This document shows, in pieces, positions 24,524-36,595 of a stretch of 64,000 bases of DNA. The stretch is from contig PYIU01000003.1 of NCBI GenBank assembly GCA_003415625.1, positions 620,001 to 684,000 of the forward strand, in the 5' to 3' direction. The notes below the pieces were generated by a model. The model was not told where the DNA came from. It did not search any database and worked only from the letters and a program-made list of their open reading frames with translations. The first letter of the stretch is position 1, and each line of letters begins with the position of its first letter. This DNA is from Aquanectria penicillioides. Lineage: Eukaryota > Ascomycota > Sordariomycetes > Hypocreales > Nectriaceae. The position numbers and the translations under genes were made by a program.

Positions 24524-27500
24524 ATGGACGACCTTTTGAACCTCGAGCTGCTATCGCTCGTTTCAAAGGTGACGTCCGAACTACAAAACCACGTTGGCGT
24601 CGGCGACAAGACCCTTGCCGAGTTTCTCATATCCCAGCGCCTCGAATCCAAATCATTCAATGAGTTTCGCGAGAAGCTCGCCGGAATCGGCGCAGACTTT
24701 CCGCAAAGTCTGGTTGAGAGCCTAGATCGCCTGGTTTTGGCCATGCACCCCAAGTTCAAAGGCAAAAACGGTGCCGCCCAAGAAGAAGAACATCACCATT
24801 CGCGAACTCTGGAGGAGAAGGAAAAGGTGTTTAGCGGCTTGTCGATGCCCGACAAAGCGCCCGCATACGATGTTGGAGCAAATGCTATCGACGACACGCT
24901 AGCTCTTTTGGAAGGTCTAGAAGGGAAGGCAAGGAAAGAGAAGGAATCGAGAAAACGGAGTCGAAGCCCCGACCATGACCACAAGGAGTCAAGACGAAGG
25001 AGAAGGGACAGATCGCGATCCCGAGAACGACGGAAGAGAGACAAGTACCGATCTAGATCGCGATCGCAAGACCGAGGCGATGAGGACTGGCGCAATGGCC
25101 ACCGCGACTCGCGCAAGGATCGACGAGGCCGCCGACGATACGACGATGACGATGACGATGATGGCCGTTTCCGCAAAGCCCCAGCCCCAGAGATGGACGA
25201 TGCCCCTCAGCTGAACAAGGTCTATGAAGGTCATGTTACTGGCATCAAAGATTTTGGTGCCTTTGTCAATATCCATAATGTCAGAGGAAAGGTCGATGGT
25301 TTGGTCCACGTGTCTAGAATGGCAGCTGGCCAGCGCGTGGACCATCCTTCTGATTTGCTGTCCCGGGGACAGCAGGTCTGGGTCAAGGTCACAACCATTG
25401 AAGGATCGAGAATAGGCCTTTCGATGAAGGACGTGGATCAAGAGACTGGCCGGGATTACGAACCGCAGGCACGCATGACGACTGGAGCCAACATGGAGGC
25501 TTTGGGAGGAGGAGGGAGGAACGGTTATTCGGACGACACGTCCGGTATGCCTCGAGATGCCCTGGGACCCCCAAGACGCCAGAAGAAACGCATGACCTCG
25601 CCTGAGAGATGGGAGATTCGGCAGCTGATTGCGTCTGGAGTTGCCAAGGCATCTGACTACCCGGACCTGGAGGAAGATTACAACGCTACGCTTCGTGGTG
25701 AGGGTGAACTGGAGCTGGAAGAAGATGTCGACATTGAGGTCCGAGAAGAGGAACCTCCTTTCCTGGCTGGTCAAACGAAACAGTCGCTTGAGCTGTCTCC
25801 CATTCGTGTCGTCAAGGCTCCTGACGGCTCCATGAACCGAGCAGCCATGTCCGGTACAGCGCTGGCCAAGGAGCGCAAGGAGTTGAAGCAACAGGAGGCC
25901 GAAGCTGCTACCAAGGAAGAGCCCAAGGAGAGCTTATCATCGCAGTGGCAGGACCCTATGGCAGACCCCGACAAGCGCAAGTTTGCCAGTGATCTCAGGA
26001 ACGCGAGGATGAATGCCAAGTCGGATGAGGTGCCAGAATGGAAAAAGGCCGTCATCCCCAAGGGCGAACCCACTATCAAACGAACTAATCTGAGCATCAA
26101 GGAACAGCGAGAATCGCTGCCTGTCTATGCTTTCCGAAGCCAGCTCATCAAGGCCGTTCACGAGAACCAGATCCTGATCGTGGTTGGAGAGACAGGTTCC
26201 GGAAAGACTACACAGCTGACGCAATACCTGGCCGAGGCAGGTTTTGCCAACGACGGTATCATCGGATGTACCCAGCCTCGTCGTGTCGCTGCCATGTCCG
26301 TTGCTAAGCGTGTGGCTGAGGAGGTGGGCTGCAAACTTGGCGAAGAAGTTGGCTACACGATTCGATTTGAAGATTGCACTAGCCCTATGACCAAGATCAA
26401 GTACATGACCGACGGCATGCTTCAGCGTGAGATTCTCGTGGATCCCGACATGAAGCGATACTCCGCCATTATGCTTGACGAGGCCCACGAGCGTACCATC
26501 GCCACTGACGTGCTGTTTGCACTGCTCAAGAAGTCTCTTAAGCGCCGACCAGACTTGAAGATCATTGTTACCTCTGCCACCCTTGATGCCGACAAGTTCT
26601 CTGCCTACTTCAACGAGTGCCCTATTTTCACTATTCCGGGACGAACGTTCCCTGTCGAGATTCTGTACTCGCGAGAACCCGAATCCGATTACCTAGATAC
26701 CGCCCTGGTCACTGTCATGCAGATCCACTTGACGGAACCCAAGGGTGACATCTTGCTGTTCTTAACGGGCCAAGAAGAAATTGACACGGCCTGCGAGATT
26801 TTGTATGAGCGAATGAAAGCTCTGGGGCCAAACGTCCCCGATCTTATCATCCTGCCCGTCTACGCCAATCTGCCGACCGAGATGCAGAGTCGTATCTTCG
26901 ACCCGGCGCCTGCAGGAAGCCGAAAGGTTGTCATTGCCACCAATATTGCCGAAACCTCGATTACGATCGACGAGATTTACTACGTCGTGGACCCTGGCTT
27001 TGTGAAGCAGAACGCCTACGACCCCAAGCTGGGTATGGATTCACTGGTTGTCACGCCCATTTCGCAGGCGCAGGCAAACCAGAGAGCTGGACGAGCTGGC
27101 CGAACTGGACCTGGCAAATGCTTCCGACTGTACACTGAGGCAGCTTATCAGTCTGAAATGCTGCCGACTACGATCCCCGAAATCCAGCGCCAGAACCTGT
27201 CGCACACGATTCTCATGCTCAAAGCCATGGGTATCAACGACCTGCTGCACTTTGACTTCATGGATCCTCCACCTATCAACACTATGCTGACTGCTCTTGA
27301 AGAGCTGTACGCTCTCAGTGCTCTGGATGACGAAGGCCTACTTACCCGTCTGGGCAGGAAGATGGCCGACTTCCCCATGGAACCGTCGCTGGCAAAGGTC
27401 TTGATCGCAGCTATCAGCCATGACTGCTCTGATGAGATGCTTAGCGTTATCGCTATGCTTAACCTTACCTCCATCTTCTACCGACCAAAGGAGAAGCAGT

Positions 27501-28117
27501 CGCAGGCCGATCAAAAGAAGGCCAAGTTCCACGATCCCCATGGCGACCACCTTACCTTCCTCAATGTGTACAACGCCTGGAAGAACAGTGGGTATTCGAC
27601 ACCCTGGTGTTTCGAGAACTTTATCCAGGCCCGATCGATGCGTCGAGCCAAGGATATCCGTGACCAGCTCGTCACAATCATGGATCGCTACAAGCACCCC
27701 GTCGTCTCCTGCGGCCGCAAGACGGAAAAGGTCCGCCAGGCGCTCTGCTCAGGCTTCTTCCGCAACGCCGCCCGCAAGGACCCTCAGGAAGGCTACAAGA
27801 CGCTCATCGAGAGCACGCCTGTCTATCTCCACCCCAGCTCCGCGCTATTCGGCAAGCAGGCCGAGTGGGTCATCTACCACACGCTCGTCCTGACGACCAA
27901 GGAGTACATGCACTGCACCACGAGCATCGAGCCCAAGTGGCTCGTCGAGGCGGCGCCGACCTTCTTCAAGGTCGCCGCCACCGACCGCCTGAGCAAGAGG
28001 AAGCAGGCCGAGCGCATCCAGCCGCTGTACAACAAGTTTGCTGGCGAGGACGACTGGCGACTGAGCGCCCAGAGGAAGGGAGGCAGAGGTGGCGGCGGCG
28101 GTGGTACATGGGGTTAA
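24524..28117 (+). CDS. PRP22: Prp22/DHX8-type DEAH-box splicing helicase
   Basis: One uninterrupted exon encodes 1,197 residues, close to human DHX8 (about 1,220) and yeast Prp22 (1,145). An N-terminal helical domain is followed by an Arg-Ser-rich region (about 140-190), an S1 RNA-binding domain (about 232-305), then the helicase core. The core contains motif I GETGSGKTT (555-563), DEAH (652-655), SAT (684-686) and QRAGRAGR (853-860), then the winged-helix, ratchet and OB-fold domains and a short Gly/Arg tail. The S1 domain in front of a DEAH core is specific to this subfamily. Prp22 acts in the spliceosome at the second step and releases mature mRNA by ATP-driven movement. The start at 24524 (ACCATGG context) matches family N-termini (M-D-D-L-L), unlike the in-frame extension to 24356. 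GC-ending codons dominate, as expected for a well-expressed housekeeping gene. Confidence 0.95.
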   Translation: MDDLLNLELLSLVSKVTSELQNHVGVGDKTLAEFLISQRLESKSFNEFREKLAGIGADFPQSLVESLDRLVLAMHPKFKGKNGAAQEEEHHHSRTLEEKEKVFSGLSMPDKAPAYDVGANAIDDTLALLEGLEGKARKEKESRKRSRSPDHDHKESRRRRRDRSRSRERRKRDKYRSRSRSQDRGDEDWRNGHRDSRKDRRGRRRYDDDDDDDGRFRKAPAPEMDDAPQLNKVYEGHVTGIKDFGAFVNIHNVRGKVDGLVHVSRMAAGQRVDHPSDLLSRGQQVWVKVTTIEGSRIGLSMKDVDQETGRDYEPQARMTTGANMEALGGGGRNGYSDDTSGMPRDALGPPRRQKKRMTSPERWEIRQLIASGVAKASDYPDLEEDYNATLRGEGELELEEDVDIEVREEEPPFLAGQTKQSLELSPIRVVKAPDGSMNRAAMSGTALAKERKELKQQEAEAATKEEPKESLSSQWQDPMADPDKRKFASDLRNARMNAKSDEVPEWKKAVIPKGEPTIKRTNLSIKEQRESLPVYAFRSQLIKAVHENQILIVVGETGSGKTTQLTQYLAEAGFANDGIIGCTQPRRVAAMSVAKRVAEEVGCKLGEEVGYTIRFEDCTSPMTKIKYMTDGMLQREILVDPDMKRYSAIMLDEAHERTIATDVLFALLKKSLKRRPDLKIIVTSATLDADKFSAYFNECPIFTIPGRTFPVEILYSREPESDYLDTALVTVMQIHLTEPKGDILLFLTGQEEIDTACEILYERMKALGPNVPDLIILPVYANLPTEMQSRIFDPAPAGSRKVVIATNIAETSITIDEIYYVVDPGFVKQNAYDPKLGMDSLVVTPISQAQANQRAGRAGRTGPGKCFRLYTEAAYQSEMLPTTIPEIQRQNLSHTILMLKAMGINDLLHFDFMDPPPINTMLTALEELYALSALDDEGLLTRLGRKMADFPMEPSLAKVLIAAISHDCSDEMLSVIAMLNLTSIFYRPKEKQSQADQKKAKFHDPHGDHLTFLNVYNAWKNSGYSTPWCFENFIQARSMRRAKDIRDQLVTIMDRYKHPVVSCGRKTEKVRQALCSGFFRNAARKDPQEGYKTLIESTPVYLHPSSALFGKQAEWVIYHTLVLTTKEYMHCTTSIEPKWLVEAAPTFFKVAATDRLSKRKQAERIQPLYNKFAGEDDWRLSAQRKGGRGGGGGGTWG

Positions 28118-28538
28118 TAGAATGGGATTTTCATCACGAGATGGGAGGTTTGAATGCTACTACACCGGTAAACTGGGTAACCGAGGAGTTTGGGAGTCAA
28201 AACACTGTAAACTGTATGCTTATATCTGCCATAGCGTAGCCAGCCATAAATTTAGGGCCTTGGTTTGTTTGGGAACCATATCGTCGTTAACCGATGTAGA
28301 AAACATACCGTATCATCAAAGTTTCATGAATTCATACCCAGCGTCATTCTACTAATCCAGCAATCCATCGCGGATCCTCCTCTTTCACAAGCCAAACGCC
28401 GGAGCTCGCGCAGCATATCCGTAGATTTCTATCTGAACCACTTCTGACAATCCATCCGAGCCAGATCTCCCTTTAATCTGTCGTCTCTCATTCTCGCCGC
28501 AACTTGGTGGCGAGCAGTGGAGGAGAGGAACCACCAAT
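28118..28538. other. Convergent intergenic region
   Basis: 3' flanks of prp22 (+) and the ankyrin gene (-). Nothing else can be seen in it. Confidence 0.6.
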
Positions 28539-31500
28539 TCAGTCAACCAATTTCACCTGTACAATCCGACCGGCAAGCTCTCGGCGAATTCTTTCAATGC
28601 GGACGATACTTTCTAGTTGCTCCTCGTAGGTGCGCAGCGACATTGTGACGAAATGGCCGTCGAAGCCGGAAAGTTTGTGGGCGCCCTTGCGAAGGCCTGC
28701 CCACGGCTTTGTCGGCGCTTCTGGCGAGTCGTCTGCTATCCCGATGCACTTCTTCTCTTGATAGCGCCCGACGAGCAGCCATTCCACAATCTTGGGGTAT
28801 AGTTTGGCCGCAGCCACGGCCGACCTGACGATTGTCTCGCCGCGGCTGCTCTTGGTTATATATGAAAGGCGAGCGCCGTGATCGACAAGAAACTTGACGC
28901 TGTCCAGCGAGCCCATGATGCAGGCGTACATCAGGGCTGATCCCTGGGAGGAACCCTCCCTTTCAAAGTCCCAGCCATACTTGACGAAAACCTCGAGGAC
29001 ATCTATCCTACCTAGGCGGACGGGGATGTAGGCTGGCTGAATGTGGGTGTCCGGAGTTGGATGCAGGATGCCGTTATGATACTGCTTTGGAACACGTCGC
29101 ATAACCCTCTTGATTGCCGAGAGACTCACGCTGCGAGACAGGAGCAAGTCGAGCAGTGCTGGACGTTCAGCCGTCAGCCGTTCATAGTCGATTTCGGAGT
29201 TGAGGGCGTAGGTCCTTGTGCCGGCCGACGCGGTAATCATTAACTGTGTCAGGCTCGATTCTCCAGGCTCACACCTTTGACAGTCGAAACCAAGGTCGGC
29301 CAGCTGACGAAGGTAAGCCGGGGTAGTCTTCCCAAGAAGGAACATGTGTGGCGATCCGTGAAAAGCGCTGAGGTCAGTGCCGTGCTTGATGAAACAACGG
29401 ACCATATCAATGGTGGAAGTTTCAAAAGCCCGGCACAAGGGCGTGGAACCCATATCGTCGCGGATGTTTGGGTTTGCTCCAGCTTCGAGGAGTATCTTGA
29501 CAATGGGGATCATGCCCCTCGAGGCGACAAAGTGCAGAGGGGTCATCAGATCGCCGTCCTGGGCATTGACATCTGCACCACATGCTATGAGGCGCTTCAC
29601 CATGTTGACGAACGGCGCGAGGCGGTCTTTGATTTCCGTCCCGTCAAAACCGCTCCTGATGCCATCGACCAGAAGATGCAATAGGTACGGATCAGTTCCA
29701 CCTGAGTAGTCTAGCCATTCCACAGTCTCGCATCGGACGTTGATGACGTGACGCAAGACCTTGGCTGACGTCGTCTTATCGTTGTCGTTCGGATCGCAAA
29801 GGACCGTCAGGCCAGACTCTTCCATTAGTGCCCTTGAAGATGTTAGTATTTTGCGAACGGAGGCGTCAAACCAAGGACCACTCACCAGTATCTGTCAGCG
29901 TGCTCGTCAAGATGATCGAGCAGAGTCACAAGAGCGCGCTCGTGGAGATCCCATTGTGGAGCGCCGGAGCCAGGCGCAAACTGCACAACCGCATATAATG
30001 GGTTGCATGGCACCTGGAACCACAGAGTCCCGTCTTCAAGATAGGCGTCGAGGCATTTCTTAATAAACGAGATCGTGACCTCTATGAGTTCTGTCTGATC
30101 CGGTTCCAGTTGCCTTAGAAGACCAAAGCAGGCGTGGTGCAGGGCATTGTAGCCGTGGACCCAGTGCTCGCTGCAGCCGGTCACGAAACCTCCGAAGCCC
30201 AACTCTACGAGCTCCAGCATCATCCTGTTACAGCCACGGACTCCGGCGAAACTCAGAAGAGTACAGCCGCGGCAGGGAAGGATCGCAGTCATCAATGTTT
30301 CCTTAGGTATGTGACTGAGAATAGCTGCAAACGCTGTATCACTCTGCGACCCAAATCCTTCTATCGTGTCGGCGATGAGCTTACCAAGCTTGATGGGGTC
30401 GGGTTTTAGGTCGTCAAAGTAGGACACGGAAGTGAGCTTGTTCATCACAAAGTCCCTCACAAGCCTGGCTGGAGCTGGTCGCCAGGCCGATAGAACGTGG
30501 ACACCGTATAAATCCGCTTCTGTGTCGACGCCAGCATTCAAAAGGAAGTTTATGATGTCCTCCTTGTTCTCTCGAACGGCGAGGAGGAGAGGCGTGTAGC
30601 CGTTTGGATCACGGAGCTCCAGGTCAGCACCGTAGTCATCGAGCACCCTGACACACTCCAAAGATCCAGCCTTGATGGCTAAGTGGATGGGCGCGAAGCC
30701 GTTCCTCGCAGTCCCCTTATCCAAATGAAAGCGTAGTGGAGTTCGTTGTATCAGCCATGCAAGGGCGCTGTCTCGCCCATGAGCTGCGGCAACTTGAAGT
30801 GCATTGTACGTTGGCTTGCCGGGCCGGTCGAAAACGCACACCCATTTGAACCCAATTATATTCAACTCGGCAATCTTGTCCAAGATAGTCATGTATCCCT
30901 CTCTACGGCAGGAAGAAGGGCCCAATCTCCATTTTGCGAAAACCCGGGGTTGGCACCATGCTGGAGGAGCATCCACGCCAGGTCAGGCTTTTCACGTATA
31001 AGAGCCTCTTGAAGCATTGTCGGGTCTCCCGCAAGAGGGCTGGAAATTTGATTTGGGTCAATGAGTTTTTTGGCCAAGAGTTCCGTCAAGATACCGCCGG
31101 GCTGAAAGTGTGAAGGTAGATCAATAATCCTGTTCAAAATCTCATGCTGCCGTTTGATCAACGATCCTGGCTCAAGGTTCTTTATCAGAGCCTCCAAGAG
31201 TGGGCCCTGAATCTTGACATCTGAAATCAGATTCTCAATCAAAGATTCATTCTTCAGCTCGGGGCGCAGAATATCGACTTGGACGCCGTTGTTGACTAGC
31301 AACTTTACCAGCTCAAGCTGGCCCCGCCGAACCGCTTGGGCCAAGAGAAGAGCGGCGTCAAGGGACTGGATAAACTTGAATTCTGATTTGATCTGATCCA
31401 TCGAGCCAAGAACGGCGGTGATGTAAGGGAACTGCCAGCGTTCCCACGTCGGGGTAAATCCTTCTCGATCAGCCAAGTACAGCAATGCCCATTTGTCCGT

Positions 31501-34041
31501 CCTTTTCTCATAGGCTTCAGCAACGCCAAGATTTACCATTAATCTGAGCACGAAACATATTATTTCGGTCAGAAACTGTACCCTCTGGGCATGATTGCAG
31601 TTCGGACCAGAAACCTTGGGTAAGACAAAATCGCAAAACCGCTCCCATATGCCTCGACCACTGGCATCTCGAGACTCCAATACTTCAGGCGTGAGCAATT
31701 TTTCGAAGCTGACTATTGATATGTTCGGATAGCAAGATGGGTGAGATGTCGGCTGAGGAAAGTCGGCGGTGTTGGCACGCACAAAAAACTCGGTATTGAC
31801 TAGAATGGTCTCTGCCACACTTGCGCCATCCGAGAAAACAAGAGGTTCTCCTTTGCATAGATCCAAGACCTTTTGTACCATTTCGTCAGAGGACCCAATG
31901 TTGAGAGAGCGCAGTAGCTTTGACTTGTCGTCCTTTTCGTGTTTGTAGCCTATCTTGATCAAGCCTTCCAGCAAATCGACATCGCCCCATTCCACCGCAG
32001 CTTGCAGGAGCGAGGTGGGACTGCGCATGGATGCTTCCGTGTGGGATTCTTCCATGAGTAACCTTGCCGCTACTGGCATTGGTTGTCTTGATGATTTAGA
32101 GCGCTGCTGGAAACCGGCAACACATAAAAAAGCCTCGGCTAGTGGTGTATAGCCAGACTCGGTTACTGTTGCCAAGTTCTGTTCCTTGGCTGGATCGTTT
32201 TCGCGTAACCACTTGATCATCATGTTGAAGTTTGTTGCAGCAGCATAGTGCCAAATGGTTCGACCGGTTTGGTCAACGTCAGTTGTCGGGGCTCCATATT
32301 CTAGAACCAGTTTAGAAAGAACGTCTGGTTCCTCCGAGACCATTAAAGGTGTGCGACCCTGTGCGTCTGTTGACTTCAGGCTCGCCCCAGCCTTGATCAG
32401 GCAGTCGATGATATCAAGGTGACCTCCTTCGGTAGCCATATGAAGAATAGTTCCGCCCAATAGAGGCACATCGAACGATAGCTCAGGGTCAAATCTTGGA
32501 TCCAGGAGGACACGTTTAAATGTAAATGTATCGGAATCAACAATGGCTTCTCTCACTAGATCTTGGAACGTACTGTCGTCTACAGACCTCAGCTGCGGTT
32601 TGTCATCAATGAAACCAAAGTCTAGTTCAGAATCCTTCATGATTTTTCGTATAGCATCTTTGATTTCATCCGAAGTCCTTTCGAGCCAGGATCGGGAAGT
32701 CATTGTGAAGTCGAAAGCATAGGTCAGAAGACGCGCAAATTGAGTCCTTGAGGCTAGCCCATGGCTCAGTAAAGTTTCGCGCTGAAGTAGCTGAAGAAAG
32801 GAGTCGTCGAAGTCATCTAACGTGGTCACAATACGGGTAAAAATGGCGTCATCTTTTGTAGTCAAGGCAGCCCAGAAGGCCACCCCCCCAAGAGATACCT
32901 CGAAAGAGTTCCTCCAGGTATAACAATATTTCCGATTAGCGCCATTGTCAAGGAGATAAAGAATTGTAGCGCCACGGTTCGGGTTAGCGTGATTGCTTTC
33001 TAGAAGAGCAGTCCAGGACTCTGGCTCGGCTCGTGTAGTGAGAACAGTTGGGCCTACGAGGGCGCAGAACAAAGGACTGCCGAGGAGCCCTTGTTCATTG
33101 ATGTTGGCCCCCAAGGAGATAAGGTCTTTGCAAAGGCTGGGCAATCCGAGAGCAGCAGCCATGTGAAGCGGTGTGATGGACTTGTTGCATAGAGCATCGG
33201 TTAGCTCGAGCAACAGCCTGGAGGACACTGCCAAGTTTCCAAATGAGCGTGGATAGGTTTCTCTGGCATATTCGAGCATCCACTGCACGAAATTGAAAGT
33301 CCTGGGGCTTTGGAAGAGCGAGCAAATCTTGGGTTTGAGCTCAGGCCAGTTGGACTCAGCATAGGCCGGCCATCGAGTGGCGGCCGTCCGGTACAAGGGT
33401 GATGACAGGCGACGGGATTGGACGTGGGCCATCTCCCTGGCGTGTTCTTCTGGCTCGCGGTTGTGGTCAGGGGAGTTGAGAATGTCTAACCAGGAAAATA
33501 GCTCCTCTAGTTTGGGAATTTCCTCATCGGAAGTGGAGGCAACATGAGACGAGCTTCGGGGTTCATCGACCTTATGGTCTTTGATCTGCAACTTTGGCAT
33601 GGGCTCTTTTCCTAAAACGGAGAAATGAAGAGATACATCCTGGATAGATTCTGAAGAGCCCAGAACGAACCCAAATTTGGAGCGATATCCAATGAGGGCT
33701 GATCTCGCATCCTCAAGCCCATGCGGGTTTACTAGAGTGTACAACGTCTTTAGGGCCTGGAGCAGGAGTTCGCATCCGTCCACGACGGGCCACGCAGGAG
33801 GACTGGCGGAGGCTGACGCGTTGGATCCATCTTCTTGGCCATCTTGGAGCTCAGAAATTAGCTGCTCAAGGCTGTATAGGGTTCCTCTCAGCAGCCGCAG
33901 CTCGGCCACAAGAGCCTTTAGGTCGCGTTTATGATTTGTCTCTGAAGCCCTCAGGTGAGCACTGATGCCCGAGCAAAGTGCAAACGTCGAGTCCTTTAGA
34001 GAGGAGATCCTCCCAGAAACCTCCTGGTGCGGTGAAGACAT
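28539..34041 (-). CDS. Very large ankyrin-repeat protein, frame broken once
   Basis: Exon 1 is 34041-29886 and exon 2 is 29832-28539, joined by a 53-base GTGAGT...CAAG intron with a TACTAAC branch site. One base must be restored in the GGG run at 30897-30899 to keep frame; the product is then about 1,816 residues. The first about 90 residues are helical and resemble the N-terminal domains found in fungal ankyrin and STAND proteins. Many degenerate ankyrin repeats follow, clearest near residue 288 (T-P-L-H-M-A-A-A-L-G), about 530 (G-T-I-L-H-M-A-T-E-G-G-H), the stretch just after the break, and the C-terminal region (D-L-M-T-P-L-H-F-V-A-S-R-G). No NACHT, kinase or membrane segment is visible. 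Such proteins are usually protein-binding scaffolds of unknown role. I cannot assign a partner. The frame-break site falls inside an ankyrin repeat that becomes regular when repaired. Confidence 0.75.
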
Positions 34042-36595
34042 CGCAGAGGTGTCAGGCGGGACCGAGGAGGGGATATGGAAGCCGATGGAATGAAACCATC
34101 AGATTGAGGCTGAAGCTGAGGCTGAAACTTGAAACAGGCAGGCCGCGCCTAGCAAGCAAGGTGGGAGCGAAGGCTCTGAGTAGGGCAGAAGCAAGAAATA
34201 TATATCCAAAAGATTACAAGAAAGAAAGAAAGGCTAAGGCTGTAGGGAAATACGAAGCGAGCATTGATGGAAGGGTCAAGGTTGTGTGAAGCTATCGCCA
34301 AAGCTGAGGCTGGATGATAGTGTGGGTGCCTGGAATTGGAAAGAAAGATAGGCGCTCGGACCACCCAGTTCGCCTTGAAGTAGAAACACGGTGTAAGCTG
34401 CCCCAACCAACGGGCGTTTTGGTGGGAAGATACAGTGTGGATAAAACGGCGGTTCCCAAAGTTGAAGGTGTTTTGACCATGAGTTAGTGAAAGGCGTTTA
34501 ACTCGAGTTAACTCTCTATTCCCAAGGCCAATCTCCTAGAAGCTTTCAACTCCTAAAAGATACAGATGTTTGGTTCAGAAATAGACGAACCCGATAATGG
34601 AATACACAGTGGGTGGCACGTGAATGGGAACACATTGACGGCCAGACTTCGGGTGTATGATGACAAGCAAACAATAAATGCGACCTCAACAAAGTCCTCT
34701 GAAACTACCATTTCGCCCTTGGCTTGAGGACTACCTCCCTTGGAAGACAACTGTAGGTGGCAATGTTTCGCCTGCCAATTGCTCGTGGTCAATTGACTTC
34801 ACACATACGAATTTGCATACTGGTTAGTCATCAAGCACCCAGGCGGCCTTCTTTATGGAGCATGCGCGTCTCTAACATCGTCGGGGCATTGAGACATCTA
34901 GGCATGCATCGAAGCAGACGCGAACACGACGATGTAACTTGACCAAATGTACCGAGTCATTGGTCAATCTTTTGCAACCCCCCAGAAAATGTCTCTCCGG
35001 GGTATTTCGGAGGGCCGGGAGTTGCATCCAGAAACACGCAGCAATCTGTTAAGCGAAGAGTGCCCGTGACTGCATGCCTAGGGGCCAGGCAAGGATTCGC
35101 AGTCATCCTCTGTCCTTTTCCCCAGCCGTTGAGAAAGAAAAAAAGCGACTCGGGGTGGCCGTCGTTTCTCACGGAAAGGTTGTTGCCATCAGGGCTTGAC
35201 CCGTCCATCCAAGTGTCTTTTTTTTTATATTCCGCGCCAGCACACGTGGCGGGCGGAACTCTTCTCAAAGGTAGGTCTAAGTCCATTATTTTTTTTTCCT
35301 GTTGATTCCACTTTGTTGTATATCAGTGGCTGTGGCGGCGGCGGCAAGTTGTTGAGCATGGCTCGAGACCGAAGGAGGCGGTGCGAACAACTAGCAAAGC
35401 AGCGAGAGGGAAAGTGGCTTCAGGCGAGACTTTGCCTCTGCCATATGTTTTTGCAACTTGTGTGGTGGAAGTAAATCATCCCATTAGTCCGTAGAGCGGG
35501 TAAGAATAAATCCTAGCAGTTAGTTACTGGGCCGCTGGTCCTGGACATTGGCAGATATGTCAGCAGCCAGACCAAAAAGAAAAGAAACCAGAAAAAGAAA
35601 AGAAAGAAAAAGCCATGTGCTCGGGAAGAGATCAGCCCTGTTGCATTTTCCATTAAAACTTCCCCAGTCGGGGAAATGACAGCTCTGGCCATCCATGTAC
35701 GCGTACCTAGTACCGAGAAAAGCCACTTGGAGCCCCTGATTAGTTAGCGACAGGGGGGCATGGAGGGGGGTACGGTGGCCCCTCCCATCCCTGGGGGCCT
35801 GGACGCTTTTAGAGGCTTGAAGGGCTTGGAGGAGGGGCCGAAGGTACAAGGGAGCCTTTTTAGCGAAAATGCCTGGAGCTGAGCTATTGGCGCCTCAACC
35901 TGGGCCGCAAATCACTCGGCTGAGCCGACATTTCCTTTTTAACGTTTCTTTTTGCTTGCTTGCTTGCATCTCGGCACATGGCAAGGGAGCTCTGTGCACC
36001 TGCGATATGCAAACAAGCCCAGAGTTTGTCCGTGCATTGGATTCTTACCTTTGCTTTTTCCCTTCTTCTTTTTTTTTTTTCTTCTTTTTTCTTTTTGTTT
36101 GAAAGGACGGGCCGCCGGGCTCTTCTCTTTTCTTTTTCCTTTCTCTTGTCAAGCTGAAGGGAATGGCATCCGAGCCTCGGCTATTGGAAGTGGAACGCCA
36201 AGCCACAAGAGTAGAATCACATTCGCGAGAGCCCATGGACAAAGAGATTGATGAAGTGGGCTGGTTGTTCACGTCATTGTTGTATCATAGAAACATTATC
36301 GTAGATGTAACCAAGGAAAGTTTGAATGTCTGTTTGAATTATCCAGTGAATACACATTCGTGCGTGGTATCATCCCATCCAAGTTGAGAGGTCGTTAATT
36401 AAATACACATATCGTTACACCCGGCCGGTCCCTTGGAACGCAATATACAGCAAAAAGAAAAGAAAATCGGAAGAATAAAAAGAAAGCAAGATTGTCCAAA
36501 CTCCTCACCAATGCTATCCCCTCGCCCCGTTTGCCCCCGTTTGCCCCCCCCCCCCCCCCGCCAGTACTCCGGTTTCCTTTCGTTGTTCTCAGTTC
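34042..36595. other. Intergenic region upstream of the ankyrin gene
   Basis: Promoter of the ankyrin gene at its left edge and 3' flank of the RGS-LOV gene at its right edge. A 16-base C run lies at 36544-36559, just outside the RGS-LOV stop codon. The open frames here are short and biased by T-rich and C-rich tracts. No gene is supported. Confidence 0.5.
36544..36559. repeat. Poly-C run, 16 bases
   Basis: An uninterrupted C run 37 bases beyond the RGS-LOV stop codon. Confidence 0.9.
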
